Shown piece by piece: positions 8,399 through 16,017 of a stretch of 64,000 nt of DNA. The notes below the pieces were generated by a model. The model did no database searches. It was not told where the DNA came from and saw only the letters and a program-made list of their open reading frames with translations. How positions within the stretch are numbered: position 1 is the first letter of the stretch; every line of letters begins with the position of its first letter. The translations under genes were made by a program, and so were the position numbers. This DNA comes from Bosea beijingensis (GTDB lineage Bacteria > Pseudomonadota > Alphaproteobacteria > Rhizobiales > Beijerinckiaceae), in NCBI RefSeq assembly GCF_030758975.1, contig NZ_CP132359.1, forward strand, positions 3,075,366-3,139,365. The letters run 5' to 3'.

Positions 8399-10591
8399 AT
8401 GTCGCCTTCAGCTACTCAGACTTCAAATGTCATTGCTCGCCTGCGCTCCGAGTTGGGCGTGACCCAAGGCTCGATCGCTCAAAGCTCGGGTGTGGATCAG
8501 AGCCGTATCTCGCGGATCGAGAAGGGGGAGGTTGTCGCTCCTGCTGAGATTGAGAGAGTTCTCGATGCATTGACCGATCTCGGCTCGGAGCATGCAGGGG
8601 AATATAAGAAGTTCGCCACGCGTGAATGGAATCACGTTGAGCCGCCATCTTTCTGGAACGCTCAACGAAGCTACCTTGAGCAGGCAGAAGAGACGTTGGA
8701 GGTTATCGCCGACTTCCTCGCCGACGAAGGTCACCCCTGGCCGCTTCGGCGGCAGATGGAGCGTCGTCGGGACGACCTCGTGAAGGCGTCCAGTTTTCTA
8801 ACGCGCCTCTCTCACAACGTTGCCTTTATCGGCGACATCGGCGTCGGCAAGTCAACCGCACTGAGCTTCTTGTTCGACTTGCTAGTGCCGCCCTCTCCAA
8901 CGGAAAAGGTGGCAATCAATCGCGTTGTTCTGGAAACGGGTGCTGGTGGCACGACCATCTGCGAAGTGCACGTTAAGCGTGGCCCCGAGTTCGGAATCTC
9001 CCTCTTGCCTATGAGCGATGGGGAGCTTCGGCAGCTTGTTGACGATCTCTGCGCGGCTAAGTGGCAGGCGGTCTCTGGAAGCCACAAGGATGGCGTGACC
9101 GGCAACGGAACGGGTGAAAGCGTGGGCGTTAGCCGTGAGGCCGAGCGCGCGGTTCGAAATATGTCGGGACTCGTCCGTCGTCGTGAGATCGTCGAGGGCA
9201 AGCCGGTCTGGCACGATCCCCTTATCGATGTTGCCCGAGCTTGTTCCAGCGAAGACGAGTTCCGCGCGCGCGTCCTCGACCTTATGCAGTTGCCTGAGAG
9301 AACTCAGCGCGAACTCTGGTACGACAGTGCGACACGCAAAAATCCAATGGAATGGGTCGCCGAAACCTTTAGAATGGTGAATAATGGCCGTCTCAAGGAA
9401 GTTTCCCTGCCCAGGAGCATTGATTTGCTTGTCCCCGATTTCGGGCGAAGCTTCGGCGAATTTGAGATTACCGTCATTGATACTAAGGGGGTGGACGACG
9501 TAGCTGTTCGGGAAGACCTTGATTTGCGACTTCGCGACCCGCGCACAACGATCGTTTTCTGCTCGCGCTTCAACGATGCGCCCGGCACAAGTGCACGTGC
9601 GTTGCTACAGCATATGCGCCAGACCTTCTCCGAGCGAGTAGACACCGGAAAAGTCTCGATCCTGGCGCTACCTCGTGCTGGAGAAGCTCGCGCCATGAAG
9701 GATGACATGGGGGAACAAGCGCTCACTGACAGCGAAGGCTACGCCTTTAAGAGCCTTCAAGTCACGGGTGAGTTGGCTTCGGACGATTTGGCGGGCGTGC
9801 CGATGCTCTTTTTCAACGTAGAGGCGGATGAACCAATCGAGGTCCGCGACGCCATTTTTGGGCAGTTGAGCAGAATGCGGCAGACGGTGGCAGAGCGCCT
9901 TCTCGACCTATGCGCAGCGGTGGAAGAACTGATCGAGAATAGCGAAGTCCAGGCTCTCAATGCTGCGATCGAGGAGGTCGCCAGCAAGCTCAACTCCTTT
10001 CTTCAGGAGCATCGGCGGATAGGTGCACGCGAGCGCCTTGCCCATACGGATGCAATCTCCACGATTCGAAACGTCAGGTATGCTTCGACACTGTGGGCAG
10101 CGACGCGCCGCAATGGCGAATACTCCGGGCTGAACGTTGTACATCAGATCGGTGTCGGAGCAGCGCGTGATGGTCGGGCGCGTTGCGCGCGCTGGTTTAA
10201 TTCTCTCGATGATTTCCTTGTTGTGTTGAAGAGCGATCCGGGCCTCGCTCTCGCTGAGAAGACAATTGAGCAGATCAGACAAAGCGCTGCGGCGACGAAA
10301 GCGACCTTCCTGGACAACGTTCAGCGAGCGGCCATGGAGGTCTATCACGGACCGTTGACTAACTCGCAGGTTTGGTCGCAGGCGGCCTCGGAATGGGGCC
10401 AGGGAGCAGGTTTCAAGGGCCGCGTAGCCGACCGGCTTGAGGCTTGGTTCAACGGCAGCGCGGAGCTTAAGGACCGCCTTGAGGAGATCGTGGGCGTGCT
10501 GTGGGATACCCACGTGATCTCTCCGCTTCTCCATCTCTCGGAGGAAAACGCTCCCGAGACCCCTGTGACGCAAGCAATCGCAGGGAAATAA
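8399..10591 (+). CDS. HTH-domain / dynamin-like GTPase fusion
   Basis: A 730-residue protein. Residues about 8-62 are an XRE-type helix-turn-helix (VTQGSIAQSSGVDQSRISRI). A large P-loop domain follows, with Walker A GDIGVGKS at 145-152, a switch-I-like Gly-Thr-Thr at 184-186 and a G3 motif DTKG at 361-364, and a long insert between them. The C-terminal half is mainly helical, like the stalk of dynamin-like or Toc/IRG-type GTPases. The usual NKxD G4 motif is not obvious. The longer frame from 8354 would start inside the palindrome, so 8399 is chosen. A DNA-binding sensor joined to a dynamin-like effector is unusual; defence or stress sensing is an inference. Confidence 0.85.
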   Translation: MSPSATQTSNVIARLRSELGVTQGSIAQSSGVDQSRISRIEKGEVVAPAEIERVLDALTDLGSEHAGEYKKFATREWNHVEPPSFWNAQRSYLEQAEETLEVIADFLADEGHPWPLRRQMERRRDDLVKASSFLTRLSHNVAFIGDIGVGKSTALSFLFDLLVPPSPTEKVAINRVVLETGAGGTTICEVHVKRGPEFGISLLPMSDGELRQLVDDLCAAKWQAVSGSHKDGVTGNGTGESVGVSREAERAVRNMSGLVRRREIVEGKPVWHDPLIDVARACSSEDEFRARVLDLMQLPERTQRELWYDSATRKNPMEWVAETFRMVNNGRLKEVSLPRSIDLLVPDFGRSFGEFEITVIDTKGVDDVAVREDLDLRLRDPRTTIVFCSRFNDAPGTSARALLQHMRQTFSERVDTGKVSILALPRAGEARAMKDDMGEQALTDSEGYAFKSLQVTGELASDDLAGVPMLFFNVEADEPIEVRDAIFGQLSRMRQTVAERLLDLCAAVEELIENSEVQALNAAIEEVASKLNSFLQEHRRIGARERLAHTDAISTIRNVRYASTLWAATRRNGEYSGLNVVHQIGVGAARDGRARCARWFNSLDDFLVVLKSDPGLALAEKTIEQIRQSAAATKATFLDNVQRAAMEVYHGPLTNSQVWSQAASEWGQGAGFKGRVADRLEAWFNGSAELKDRLEEIVGVLWDTHVISPLLHLSEENAPETPVTQAIAGK

Positions 10592-10740
10592 CGTAGTCCC
10601 GTTCTCGTCGCGAGCGATCGCATAGCGATCTTCGATGTATCTGGCTCAGCCAGCTAGGCTATATATCATCCTTTCGCCGATAAGGACCCGGTCACGGCGC
10701 TCGCTGTGGTCGGGGCTTGGCAGCAGATTTGAGACGAGAC

Positions 10741-11034
10741 ATGGGTTCAATTTCGAACGCACTATCTAGTCATGCGCAAGCTCGCCTCCAGCAACGCGCA
10801 GTTCCACCGCTTATTGTTGATCTACTGGAGCGCTTCGGCTCCTCCAGTGCCTGCGGGCACGGCGCGGAGCGCTACTGCTTTGACAAGCCCGCGATAAGGC
10901 GTCTGCGCCAGCATCTCGGGGGCAAGCGCAGCCTCAAGGTGATCGAGCGCTGGCTCGGTGTTTATGCCGTCGTCGGCGACAACGGACGCCTCGTCACTGT
11001 TGGCCATCAAACCGCGCGCTTCTCGCGCCCCTGA
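10741..11034 (+). CDS. Small conserved-looking basic protein, 97 aa
   Basis: Function unknown. The protein has a compact pattern, SSHAQARLQQRAVPP near the N-terminus, then a glycine-rich turn, FDKPAIRRLRQHLG, and a beta-rich C-terminus (VYAVVGDNGRLVTVGHQTARF). The HAxxR-xQR start resembles the DUF4258 type of small proteins linked to toxin-like folds, but the match is weak. ATG 10741 is preferred to the upstream in-frame start because the recognisable part begins there. It lies 149 bases after the GTPase gene and 21 bases before the glycosylase-like gene in the same direction, so it is probably co-transcribed with the latter. Confidence 0.65.
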   Translation: MGSISNALSSHAQARLQQRAVPPLIVDLLERFGSSSACGHGAERYCFDKPAIRRLRQHLGGKRSLKVIERWLGVYAVVGDNGRLVTVGHQTARFSRP

Positions 11035-11055
11035 GCTTAACGCAGCGGTCAGATT

Positions 11056-11817
11056 ATGGATCAGAACGGCTTTCCCTCTCATGGCCCAATCTCTTGTGCT
11101 CGCTGCATCGCTCCCGATCAAAGGGTTGCTGAAGTTGGTCGCTGGCGGGTTGTCAACGATCCCGGAGCATGGGGATCGTCGGACCCGCTGGTGCTAATTC
11201 TGGGCTTCTCGAAGGGCTTCACCCAGGCCGACGCTTACGCACAGGGAGACTTCGACGCGGTGCCGTTCAAGGGCATGCGTCCACGTTTGACGGCAGCGCT
11301 TCGAGCGGTCGGTGTCCTTGCCGCAGCAGAAGCGGTCGAAGAGCGGATGCGACATCAGGAGCAGGACTTCGCGTTTGGTTCCCTGGTGCGGTGCAGCCTG
11401 TCGCGGCGGGTAGAAGAGTACGACCATCCGAGCGCAACCTACTCCTGCACCGGGTCTGTGATGCCACTCGCTTTTCGTGAAGAAATCTCACGGGTCGTGC
11501 GAGCGTGCGCGGAAACGTATCTCGGCAATCTACCGCGCAGGCTTCGCCTCGTACTAATGTTGGGTACGACAGATTCCTATATCGATAGCTGCCGCAACCT
11601 CGTGCGCGCGCTTCATCCGACAAGCTTCAAAGCGATCAACTCTGTCAGCTACGCCTCACGAGGAGTGACGTTCTGCCATATCAGTCACCCGTCGCCACTC
11701 AACGGCCACCATTCGAACTGGCTGGCGGGCAGCAGCGCGACAAAGCCTGGACGCAAGCGAGAAGAAGCGATCGAAGCTGTTCGGCAGGCCGGTTTGGGAG
11801 ATGAGCACCTTGGCTAA
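11056..11817 (+). CDS. Uracil-DNA-glycosylase-like superfamily protein
   Basis: A 253-residue protein. The motif HPSPLNGH at 211-218 is the hallmark motif II of uracil-DNA glycosylases, and LILGFSKG at 47-54 sits where motif I (GxxPG-type) is expected. An N-terminal Cys-x-x-Cys (residues 14 and 17), with further cysteines at 113 and 131, copies the spacing type of the 4Fe-4S ligands in family 4/5 enzymes. Motif I lacks the usual acidic or Asn residue, so the substrate may be a base other than uracil, or none. The stop overlaps the start of the EVE gene by 17 bases, so the two products are made together. Confidence 0.7.
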   Translation: MDQNGFPSHGPISCARCIAPDQRVAEVGRWRVVNDPGAWGSSDPLVLILGFSKGFTQADAYAQGDFDAVPFKGMRPRLTAALRAVGVLAAAEAVEERMRHQEQDFAFGSLVRCSLSRRVEEYDHPSATYSCTGSVMPLAFREEISRVVRACAETYLGNLPRRLRLVLMLGTTDSYIDSCRNLVRALHPTSFKAINSVSYASRGVTFCHISHPSPLNGHHSNWLAGSSATKPGRKREEAIEAVRQAGLGDEHLG

Positions 11818-12259
11818 CTTCTGGCTGTTTCAGGCCATTCCTCAGCGCTTTGACTTCGACGGGTTTCTTCGAAGCTCATCAACTGAATGCGACTGGCTGG
11901 CTGCGCAGCATCGAAAAGATATGCGCGTCGGTGATGGCGTTGTTCTTTGGCGCGGAAAGGGCGCAAACCCTGTCGGGGCTGGCGCGGTCGGGTGGGCGCG
12001 TATATCCAGCTTGCCATCGCTCAGAGCAGATACGTCACCAGCGGCATCGTATTGGGTCGATAGATCAGAGGCGGCAGCACCCGAATACAGGGTTCGCCTC
12101 CAGATGGTCGAAACTCGTCCAGGAAAGCCTCTACACTACAATATCTTGAAGCATGATGCGGCTCTCAAGGACATGGGCATATTCAAGCAACGTCAGGGTT
12201 CAAATTTTTGGCTTCATCCCAGTGAGGTTGAGCGTCTCGCCGAACTGTGGAGCCGATAG
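11801..12259 (+). CDS. EVE-domain protein (modified-base reader)
   Basis: A 152-residue protein made of a single EVE (PUA-like) domain. The N-terminal FWLFQAIPQRFDFDGF, the GDGVVLWRGKG loop and GAVGWARI are the characteristic blocks. EVE domains flip out and bind modified bases and are commonly paired with restriction or other DNA-targeting enzymes. GGGAG lies just before the ATG, which itself lies inside the 3' end of the glycosylase-like gene. This coupling suggests that the two proteins act on the same DNA target: the reader finds a modified base and the glycosylase-like partner acts on it. The functional link is inference. Confidence 0.85.
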   Translation: MSTLANFWLFQAIPQRFDFDGFLRSSSTECDWLAAQHRKDMRVGDGVVLWRGKGANPVGAGAVGWARISSLPSLRADTSPAASYWVDRSEAAAPEYRVRLQMVETRPGKPLHYNILKHDAALKDMGIFKQRQGSNFWLHPSEVERLAELWSR

Positions 12260-12289
12260 GTCTGGGTCTCATGGCAACGGCCAGTGATC

Positions 12290-12823
12290 TCACACCAGCA
12301 TCGGCAGCGGTTCTACATTATTGGCAATGATAGGCACGGCAAACGCCGCGACGATCACCGGCTCGATCGAAATCTTCACCGGCTGGTATCGTCCGGCAGC
12401 ATCGCTGCGCTGGAACGGCGAGATGGATTGTGCCGCCCGATAGACCTCGGTTCGGACGGCCTCGATCGCAATTGGCCGCAGACGAACATCTCCGTGATGC
12501 CGCAGCGCGGAAACAAACTCGTGCGCGGTGATCGAGCCGAGTTCGACGAGGCCGTGCAAACCGATGCCGGTCCACCATGCCCAGAGGCCAACGCTCTTCC
12601 ACCATCGGCTGTGGCGTCGTTGATAGCCGAAGGAATTGTGGAGGCTCCTCCGCAGTTGGCTAAATGCGGACGCGTCAGCAATCGAGCAGGTGATCTGCAA
12701 GGAGTGAAGTTGGCGAGGATCATGCGCCTGGATGCGGCGGGCGATCCTGAGAGAGTATCGCCAGCAGCACGTCTCGCAGAGGATCGAAGCGCATCGCGAA
12801 GACGAGTGGCACATACGGGTCAT
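12290..12823 (-). pseudogene. Probable decayed gene, minus strand, function unknown
   Basis: The minus-strand frame ends in a stretch that looks like real protein (LHGLVELGSITAHEFVSALR, then KISIEPVIVAAFAVPIIAN). The N-terminal part of the same frame is cysteine- and arginine-rich and does not. Just upstream (about 12730-12840) a different minus frame reads IAYDPYVPLVFAMRFDPLRD, which does look like protein but stops early. This suggests one gene broken by a frameshift. The long plus-strand frame 12284-13132 over the same bases has shadow-like composition. An intact gene of unknown family remains possible. Confidence 0.4.
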
Positions 12824-12947
12824 AGGCTATTTAGGATCGGCCCGGCTCTCGCTCGCAGATGCGTTTTTCAACGAGCGATTTTAATTTCGACTCCTGAGCA
12901 GGCCATTCGGTATTCAAGTTCCATTGCAACACCAATGGATATTCCGA

Positions 12948-13403
12948 ATGTCACGTATCAAGACAGGTCGCATCGAGACCAAAGCAAAGATTTATATTGG
13001 CACCCGCATCAGCACGAGCGGCATGTTGAAGACAGATATTTTTCATCAGTCCGATTTGACCAACTCTTACCTTCCTGTTCCCGTGACCTGGGACGGCTGG
13101 CCCGCCAATCTTCATTTCTGGAGTTGGCGTAGCCGGAAGACGCCGTTCAATCGGGTCGCCACCGACCTGATCAAACATCCTGGCTTCACCGTTCAGGGCG
13201 ATGCGATCGTCATCACCCAGATCGAGCGCTGGCATCAATTTCGGGTGGAAGGCGACTTGAATGATGCGCGCGAGATGATCGATCATCTCGGCATGAAGGA
13301 AGGTGTTCAGGTCGTGTTCAAGCCTTCGGGCCGCCACAAGACTCACCAGTACATCTACGTGAAGTCAGACAACGACGCCTTTGCGGTTCGGCTGGCTATC
13401 TGA
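12948..13403 (+). CDS. Hypothetical protein, 151 aa
   Basis: Not recognised. The ATG at 12948 starts MSRIKTGRIETKAKIYIGTR, more protein-like than the in-frame upstream extension from 12924. The sequence has alternating beta and helix character (AIVITQIERWHQFRVEGDLNDAREMIDHLG), ends with a basic segment (KPSGRHKTHQYIYVKSD), and has no signal or membrane segment. It is followed by a 9-bp hairpin and then another unknown gene in the same direction. It may belong with the GTPase/glycosylase cargo, but there is no direct evidence. Confidence 0.65.
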   Translation: MSRIKTGRIETKAKIYIGTRISTSGMLKTDIFHQSDLTNSYLPVPVTWDGWPANLHFWSWRSRKTPFNRVATDLIKHPGFTVQGDAIVITQIERWHQFRVEGDLNDAREMIDHLGMKEGVQVVFKPSGRHKTHQYIYVKSDNDAFAVRLAI

Positions 13404-13412
13404 ACAGTCTCA

Positions 13413-13434
13413 GTGGCGCGCGCAGGCGCGCCAC
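13413..13434. terminator. Perfect 9-bp hairpin between two unknown genes
   Basis: GTGGCGCGC and GCGCGCCAC pair around a 4-base loop, 9 bases after the stop of the preceding gene. There is no T run, only TTCTATAAAT, so it may be a weak terminator or a messenger-stabilising stem. TATAAA at 13438-13443 could also be a -10 element for the next gene. Confidence 0.45.
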
Positions 13435-13449
13435 TTCTATAAATACGAG

Positions 13450-13746
13450 ATGAGACGCATCGAAACGAGCGGCGGCGCGGAACGTCTCCGCGCAGAACGG
13501 CTTGCCAAGCACCCCCACGCAGTAGAGCAGCGCGGCCTCATGTGCCACGATCTCGGCTACGATCGCTTCCGCGCCGAGCTTGACGAACGGCGGCACTGGA
13601 TCGAGCAACATCGCTCGGCTTCATTTGACTTCGACACTCTGCCGGATGACGCAGGGCGAGTGTATTTCTTTGCAGACCCGGACGACGCTTTCCACTTCAA
13701 GATGCGTTTCGGATCGCGGGTGTTTCCTCCGGTTGAAGCTCGCTGA
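13450..13746 (+). CDS. Hypothetical protein, 98 aa
   Basis: A small charged soluble protein (MRRIETSGGAERLRAERLAK to RVFPPVEAR), helical at the N-terminus and with a C-terminal FADPDDAFHFKMRFG stretch. ATG 13450 is used because the longer frame reads back through the hairpin and the end of the previous gene. Its last 50 bases overlap, tail to tail, the 3' end of the minus-strand methyltransferase, which is unusual. Either both are real or this gene is a fragment. No family recognised. Confidence 0.5.
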   Translation: MRRIETSGGAERLRAERLAKHPHAVEQRGLMCHDLGYDRFRAELDERRHWIEQHRSASFDFDTLPDDAGRVYFFADPDDAFHFKMRFGSRVFPPVEAR

Positions 13747-15178
13747 GCGGCGAGCCGCTCTTCGACTTGACCTTCGCGATCCGGCCTCGCGCGATCTCGA
13801 TATAGTCTGCCTGCTGCTCGCAGCCGACGAAGCTGAAGCCTTGCTGAAGCGCCGCGACGCCGGTCGAGCCGGAGCCCATGAAAGGGTCTAAGACCGTTCC
13901 GCTGGGCGGAGTTACGAGCCGGACGAGGTATCGCATCAAATCGTTGGGCTTGACGGTGGGATGGCTGTTTCCAGGACCTCGATCGTATTTCGACGCCTTG
14001 GCCGAATAGAAGTATCTGCCCCAGGACTCATCGATGCCGTCATGAATCACGTTGGCGGGCCAGCGTCCCTTCCTGTGCGTAGTCGGACCTCCCAATGTTG
14101 TTGGTAGTCCGACGCCTTCCAGAGCGACTGAGGAACCGCGCTTTCGACCGGCTCGTCCCATCTCGATCACCTCGTCGGTCGGTACGCGGCAAGCGTCAAT
14201 ATTGATCGAACCCGTCCGAAAACGGAGCACGTTCGCCGCAACGCTGCTCTCGCGGATGGGCCTCCGGGCAACCAAAATTGGCTCATAAGCTGGTTTGAGC
14301 GCCGTGCCCTGTCCTTGATGCTCGCCTTTGAGGTTGTGGGACTTCGGAAAGCCCGACCCGAACAGCCACATGATTTGATCGCGTATCTCGAACCCCGCAT
14401 CTTCGATGGCGACCGCAAGACGGTGAAACGTTCTCGTTCCGCCGAATGCGACGAGATGGCCGCCCGGCTTCAGGACGGCGTGCACAGCACGCCATGTATC
14501 GACATCGAACGCGATGTCACCTCCGTCCCAAGTCTGCTGCATGAAGCCCGAGGCCAGTGTGCGATACGGATTGGCGGAGCCCGGCTCGCCGCCGCTCAGC
14601 GGTGCTGCTTGCTTCCTGCCTAACCGGCGCGAAATCGAAGATAGATGGTACGGTGGATCGGTCACGATCGCGTCGAACATCATTCCCTGCTGGACGAAGC
14701 TCCGCATGAGATCACGGCAATCACCGTGAAGCAGGCGGGCTGTCGCTGCGGGCAACGGAATGGGTGTGGCTTCGATCGCGACATCGATCAGCGACAACGA
14801 CAAACTGAGCGCATCCATCGCCGCGACCAGGGTCGCGACGTTTCCCTCGCCACGCTCGACGCGTACCAGCGCTGGCTTCGAAACTCGGGCCAGGGCGCAG
14901 AGACGTTCCTGTGACAGCGCTGCGCGTTTCCGCGATCGAGCGATCGATCGGCCAAGCTCGACCTCGGGAAGCTGGTCGGCGAAACGGTGACCCAGGATGG
15001 TGAGAACGGCGATCAATGAGGATAGCGAGCCACGCCCGGCTTCCAAGTTCGCCAGGGTGACCCGACTGATTCCGGCATCCATAGCGAGCGCGCTTCGAGT
15101 CATGCGGCGATGCTGTCGCGCGCGGACAAGTTCCTTGCCGAGCATGGCCGTAGCGGCTTCGAAATTGTACAGGTTCAT
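13697..15178 (-). CDS. Double-HTH / adenine- or cytosine-N DNA methyltransferase fusion
   Basis: A 493-residue protein. Residues 13-68 and 75-125 are two successive XRE-type helix-turn-helix domains (MTRSALAMDAGISRVTLANLE and ALSQERLCALARVSKPALVRVE). A class-beta amino-methyltransferase follows: motif IV DPPY at 174-177 comes before motif I FMGSGSTG near 433, so it modifies an exocyclic amino group (m6A or m4C). No restriction partner lies beside it. The HTH pair could add sequence specificity, or repress its own gene through the dyad at 15234-15256. Solitary methylases of this kind occur on phages and islands as anti-restriction or regulatory enzymes. Confidence 0.88.
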   Translation of the reverse strand: MNLYNFEAATAMLGKELVRARQHRRMTRSALAMDAGISRVTLANLEAGRGSLSSLIAVLTILGHRFADQLPEVELGRSIARSRKRAALSQERLCALARVSKPALVRVERGEGNVATLVAAMDALSLSLSLIDVAIEATPIPLPAATARLLHGDCRDLMRSFVQQGMMFDAIVTDPPYHLSSISRRLGRKQAAPLSGGEPGSANPYRTLASGFMQQTWDGGDIAFDVDTWRAVHAVLKPGGHLVAFGGTRTFHRLAVAIEDAGFEIRDQIMWLFGSGFPKSHNLKGEHQGQGTALKPAYEPILVARRPIRESSVAANVLRFRTGSINIDACRVPTDEVIEMGRAGRKRGSSVALEGVGLPTTLGGPTTHRKGRWPANVIHDGIDESWGRYFYSAKASKYDRGPGNSHPTVKPNDLMRYLVRLVTPPSGTVLDPFMGSGSTGVAALQQGFSFVGCEQQADYIEIARGRIAKVKSKSGSPLSELQPEETPAIRNAS

Positions 15179-15233
15179 GAACTGGAAGTCGTGATTCTAG
15201 GAAGGGAACAGACCGCGATTCTGGCAAGGAATC

Positions 15234-15256
15234 GTGACTGTCAACCTAACGGTCAC
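15234..15256. promoter_or_regulatory. Dyad upstream of the HTH-methyltransferase gene
   Basis: GTGAC.GT and AC.GTCAC face each other across a short spacer, about 55 bases before the methyltransferase start. The enzyme carries two HTH domains, so this could be its own operator. The dyad is imperfect and may be chance. Confidence 0.3.
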
Positions 15257-15364
15257 TTCGTTGGTCCTGTCGTCGAAGGCCGCTTTGGTGTTACCGAGAT
15301 CGGCCGGGTGGCGGCAACGTTTGGGAACGCGGAACCATGCGGGAAGCTTGAGGGGCTGAGGTAG

Positions 15365-16012
15365 TTGGACAATATCCCCATGGGGCGCTTCGTCGTCCTC
15401 GACTTCGAGACCACGGGTCTCAGCCCGGCCCTGGGAGCGCGCGTGATCGAGGTTTCGGCCCGCGAGATCATCGATGGTAGGGCTGGTCAGGAGTTTTCGA
15501 CACTGGTCAATCCCGGCGTCCGCGTACCTGCTGAGGTCACGCAGATCACCGGCATCACGACGGCGATGCTGGGCGGCGCGCCGAGGTCCTCCACCGTGAT
15601 GCACACGTTGGCCGACTTTATCGGGGCATCGCCTATCGTGGCCCACAATGCAGGATTTGACCGCAAGTTTTTAGAGTATGAGGCGCAGGAGTTCCTCGAC
15701 GGGCGACAAATTCTGACGCTGTGCACCTTGCTGCTCGCCCGGCGCGTGTTTCCGGGCCGAGCGAGCTACAGGCTCGGCGACATCGTGCGGGAGGTCGGGA
15801 TCAACGTTCCTGGGCAACTCCACCGGGCCAGTGCAGACACCTGGGTGACCACCCACCTGTTCGCGCGAATATGCGCGGACGCCCGCTCACGCTGTACCGC
15901 TCAGCACTTCGATCATGACGTGCTGCACCGGCTCCAGCGCGTTCGCATCGATGCCGCGCATGAGTGGCTGGCCGCTGTTGGGGGCTCCCGCGCGGCGATC
16001 AATCTTCATTGA
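15365..16012 (+). CDS. DEDDh-family 3'-5' exonuclease (DnaQ-like)
   Basis: A 215-residue stand-alone proofreading-type exonuclease. ExoI is visible as VLDFETTG (Asp and Glu metal ligands), ExoII as VAHNAGFDRKFL, and ExoIII epsilon as HRASADTW with the catalytic His and Asp. The remaining C-terminus is short, with no polymerase or GIY-YIG domain. TTG 15365 has GAGG 5 bases upstream. ATG 15380, just before the first beta strand, is the alternative and has no clear ribosome site. It is transcribed divergently from the methyltransferase, with 186 bases between them. Such nucleases are frequent in defence islands and in plasmid maintenance modules. Confidence 0.88.
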   Translation: MDNIPMGRFVVLDFETTGLSPALGARVIEVSAREIIDGRAGQEFSTLVNPGVRVPAEVTQITGITTAMLGGAPRSSTVMHTLADFIGASPIVAHNAGFDRKFLEYEAQEFLDGRQILTLCTLLLARRVFPGRASYRLGDIVREVGINVPGQLHRASADTWVTTHLFARICADARSRCTAQHFDHDVLHRLQRVRIDAAHEWLAAVGGSRAAINLH

Positions 16013-16017
16013 AGTCG

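Noticed and set aside
12284..13132. 282-codon plus-strand open frame
   Set aside because: No ribosome site and shadow-like Arg/His-rich sequence; it overlaps a recognisable start of another gene (12948) in a different frame and the more protein-like minus strand.
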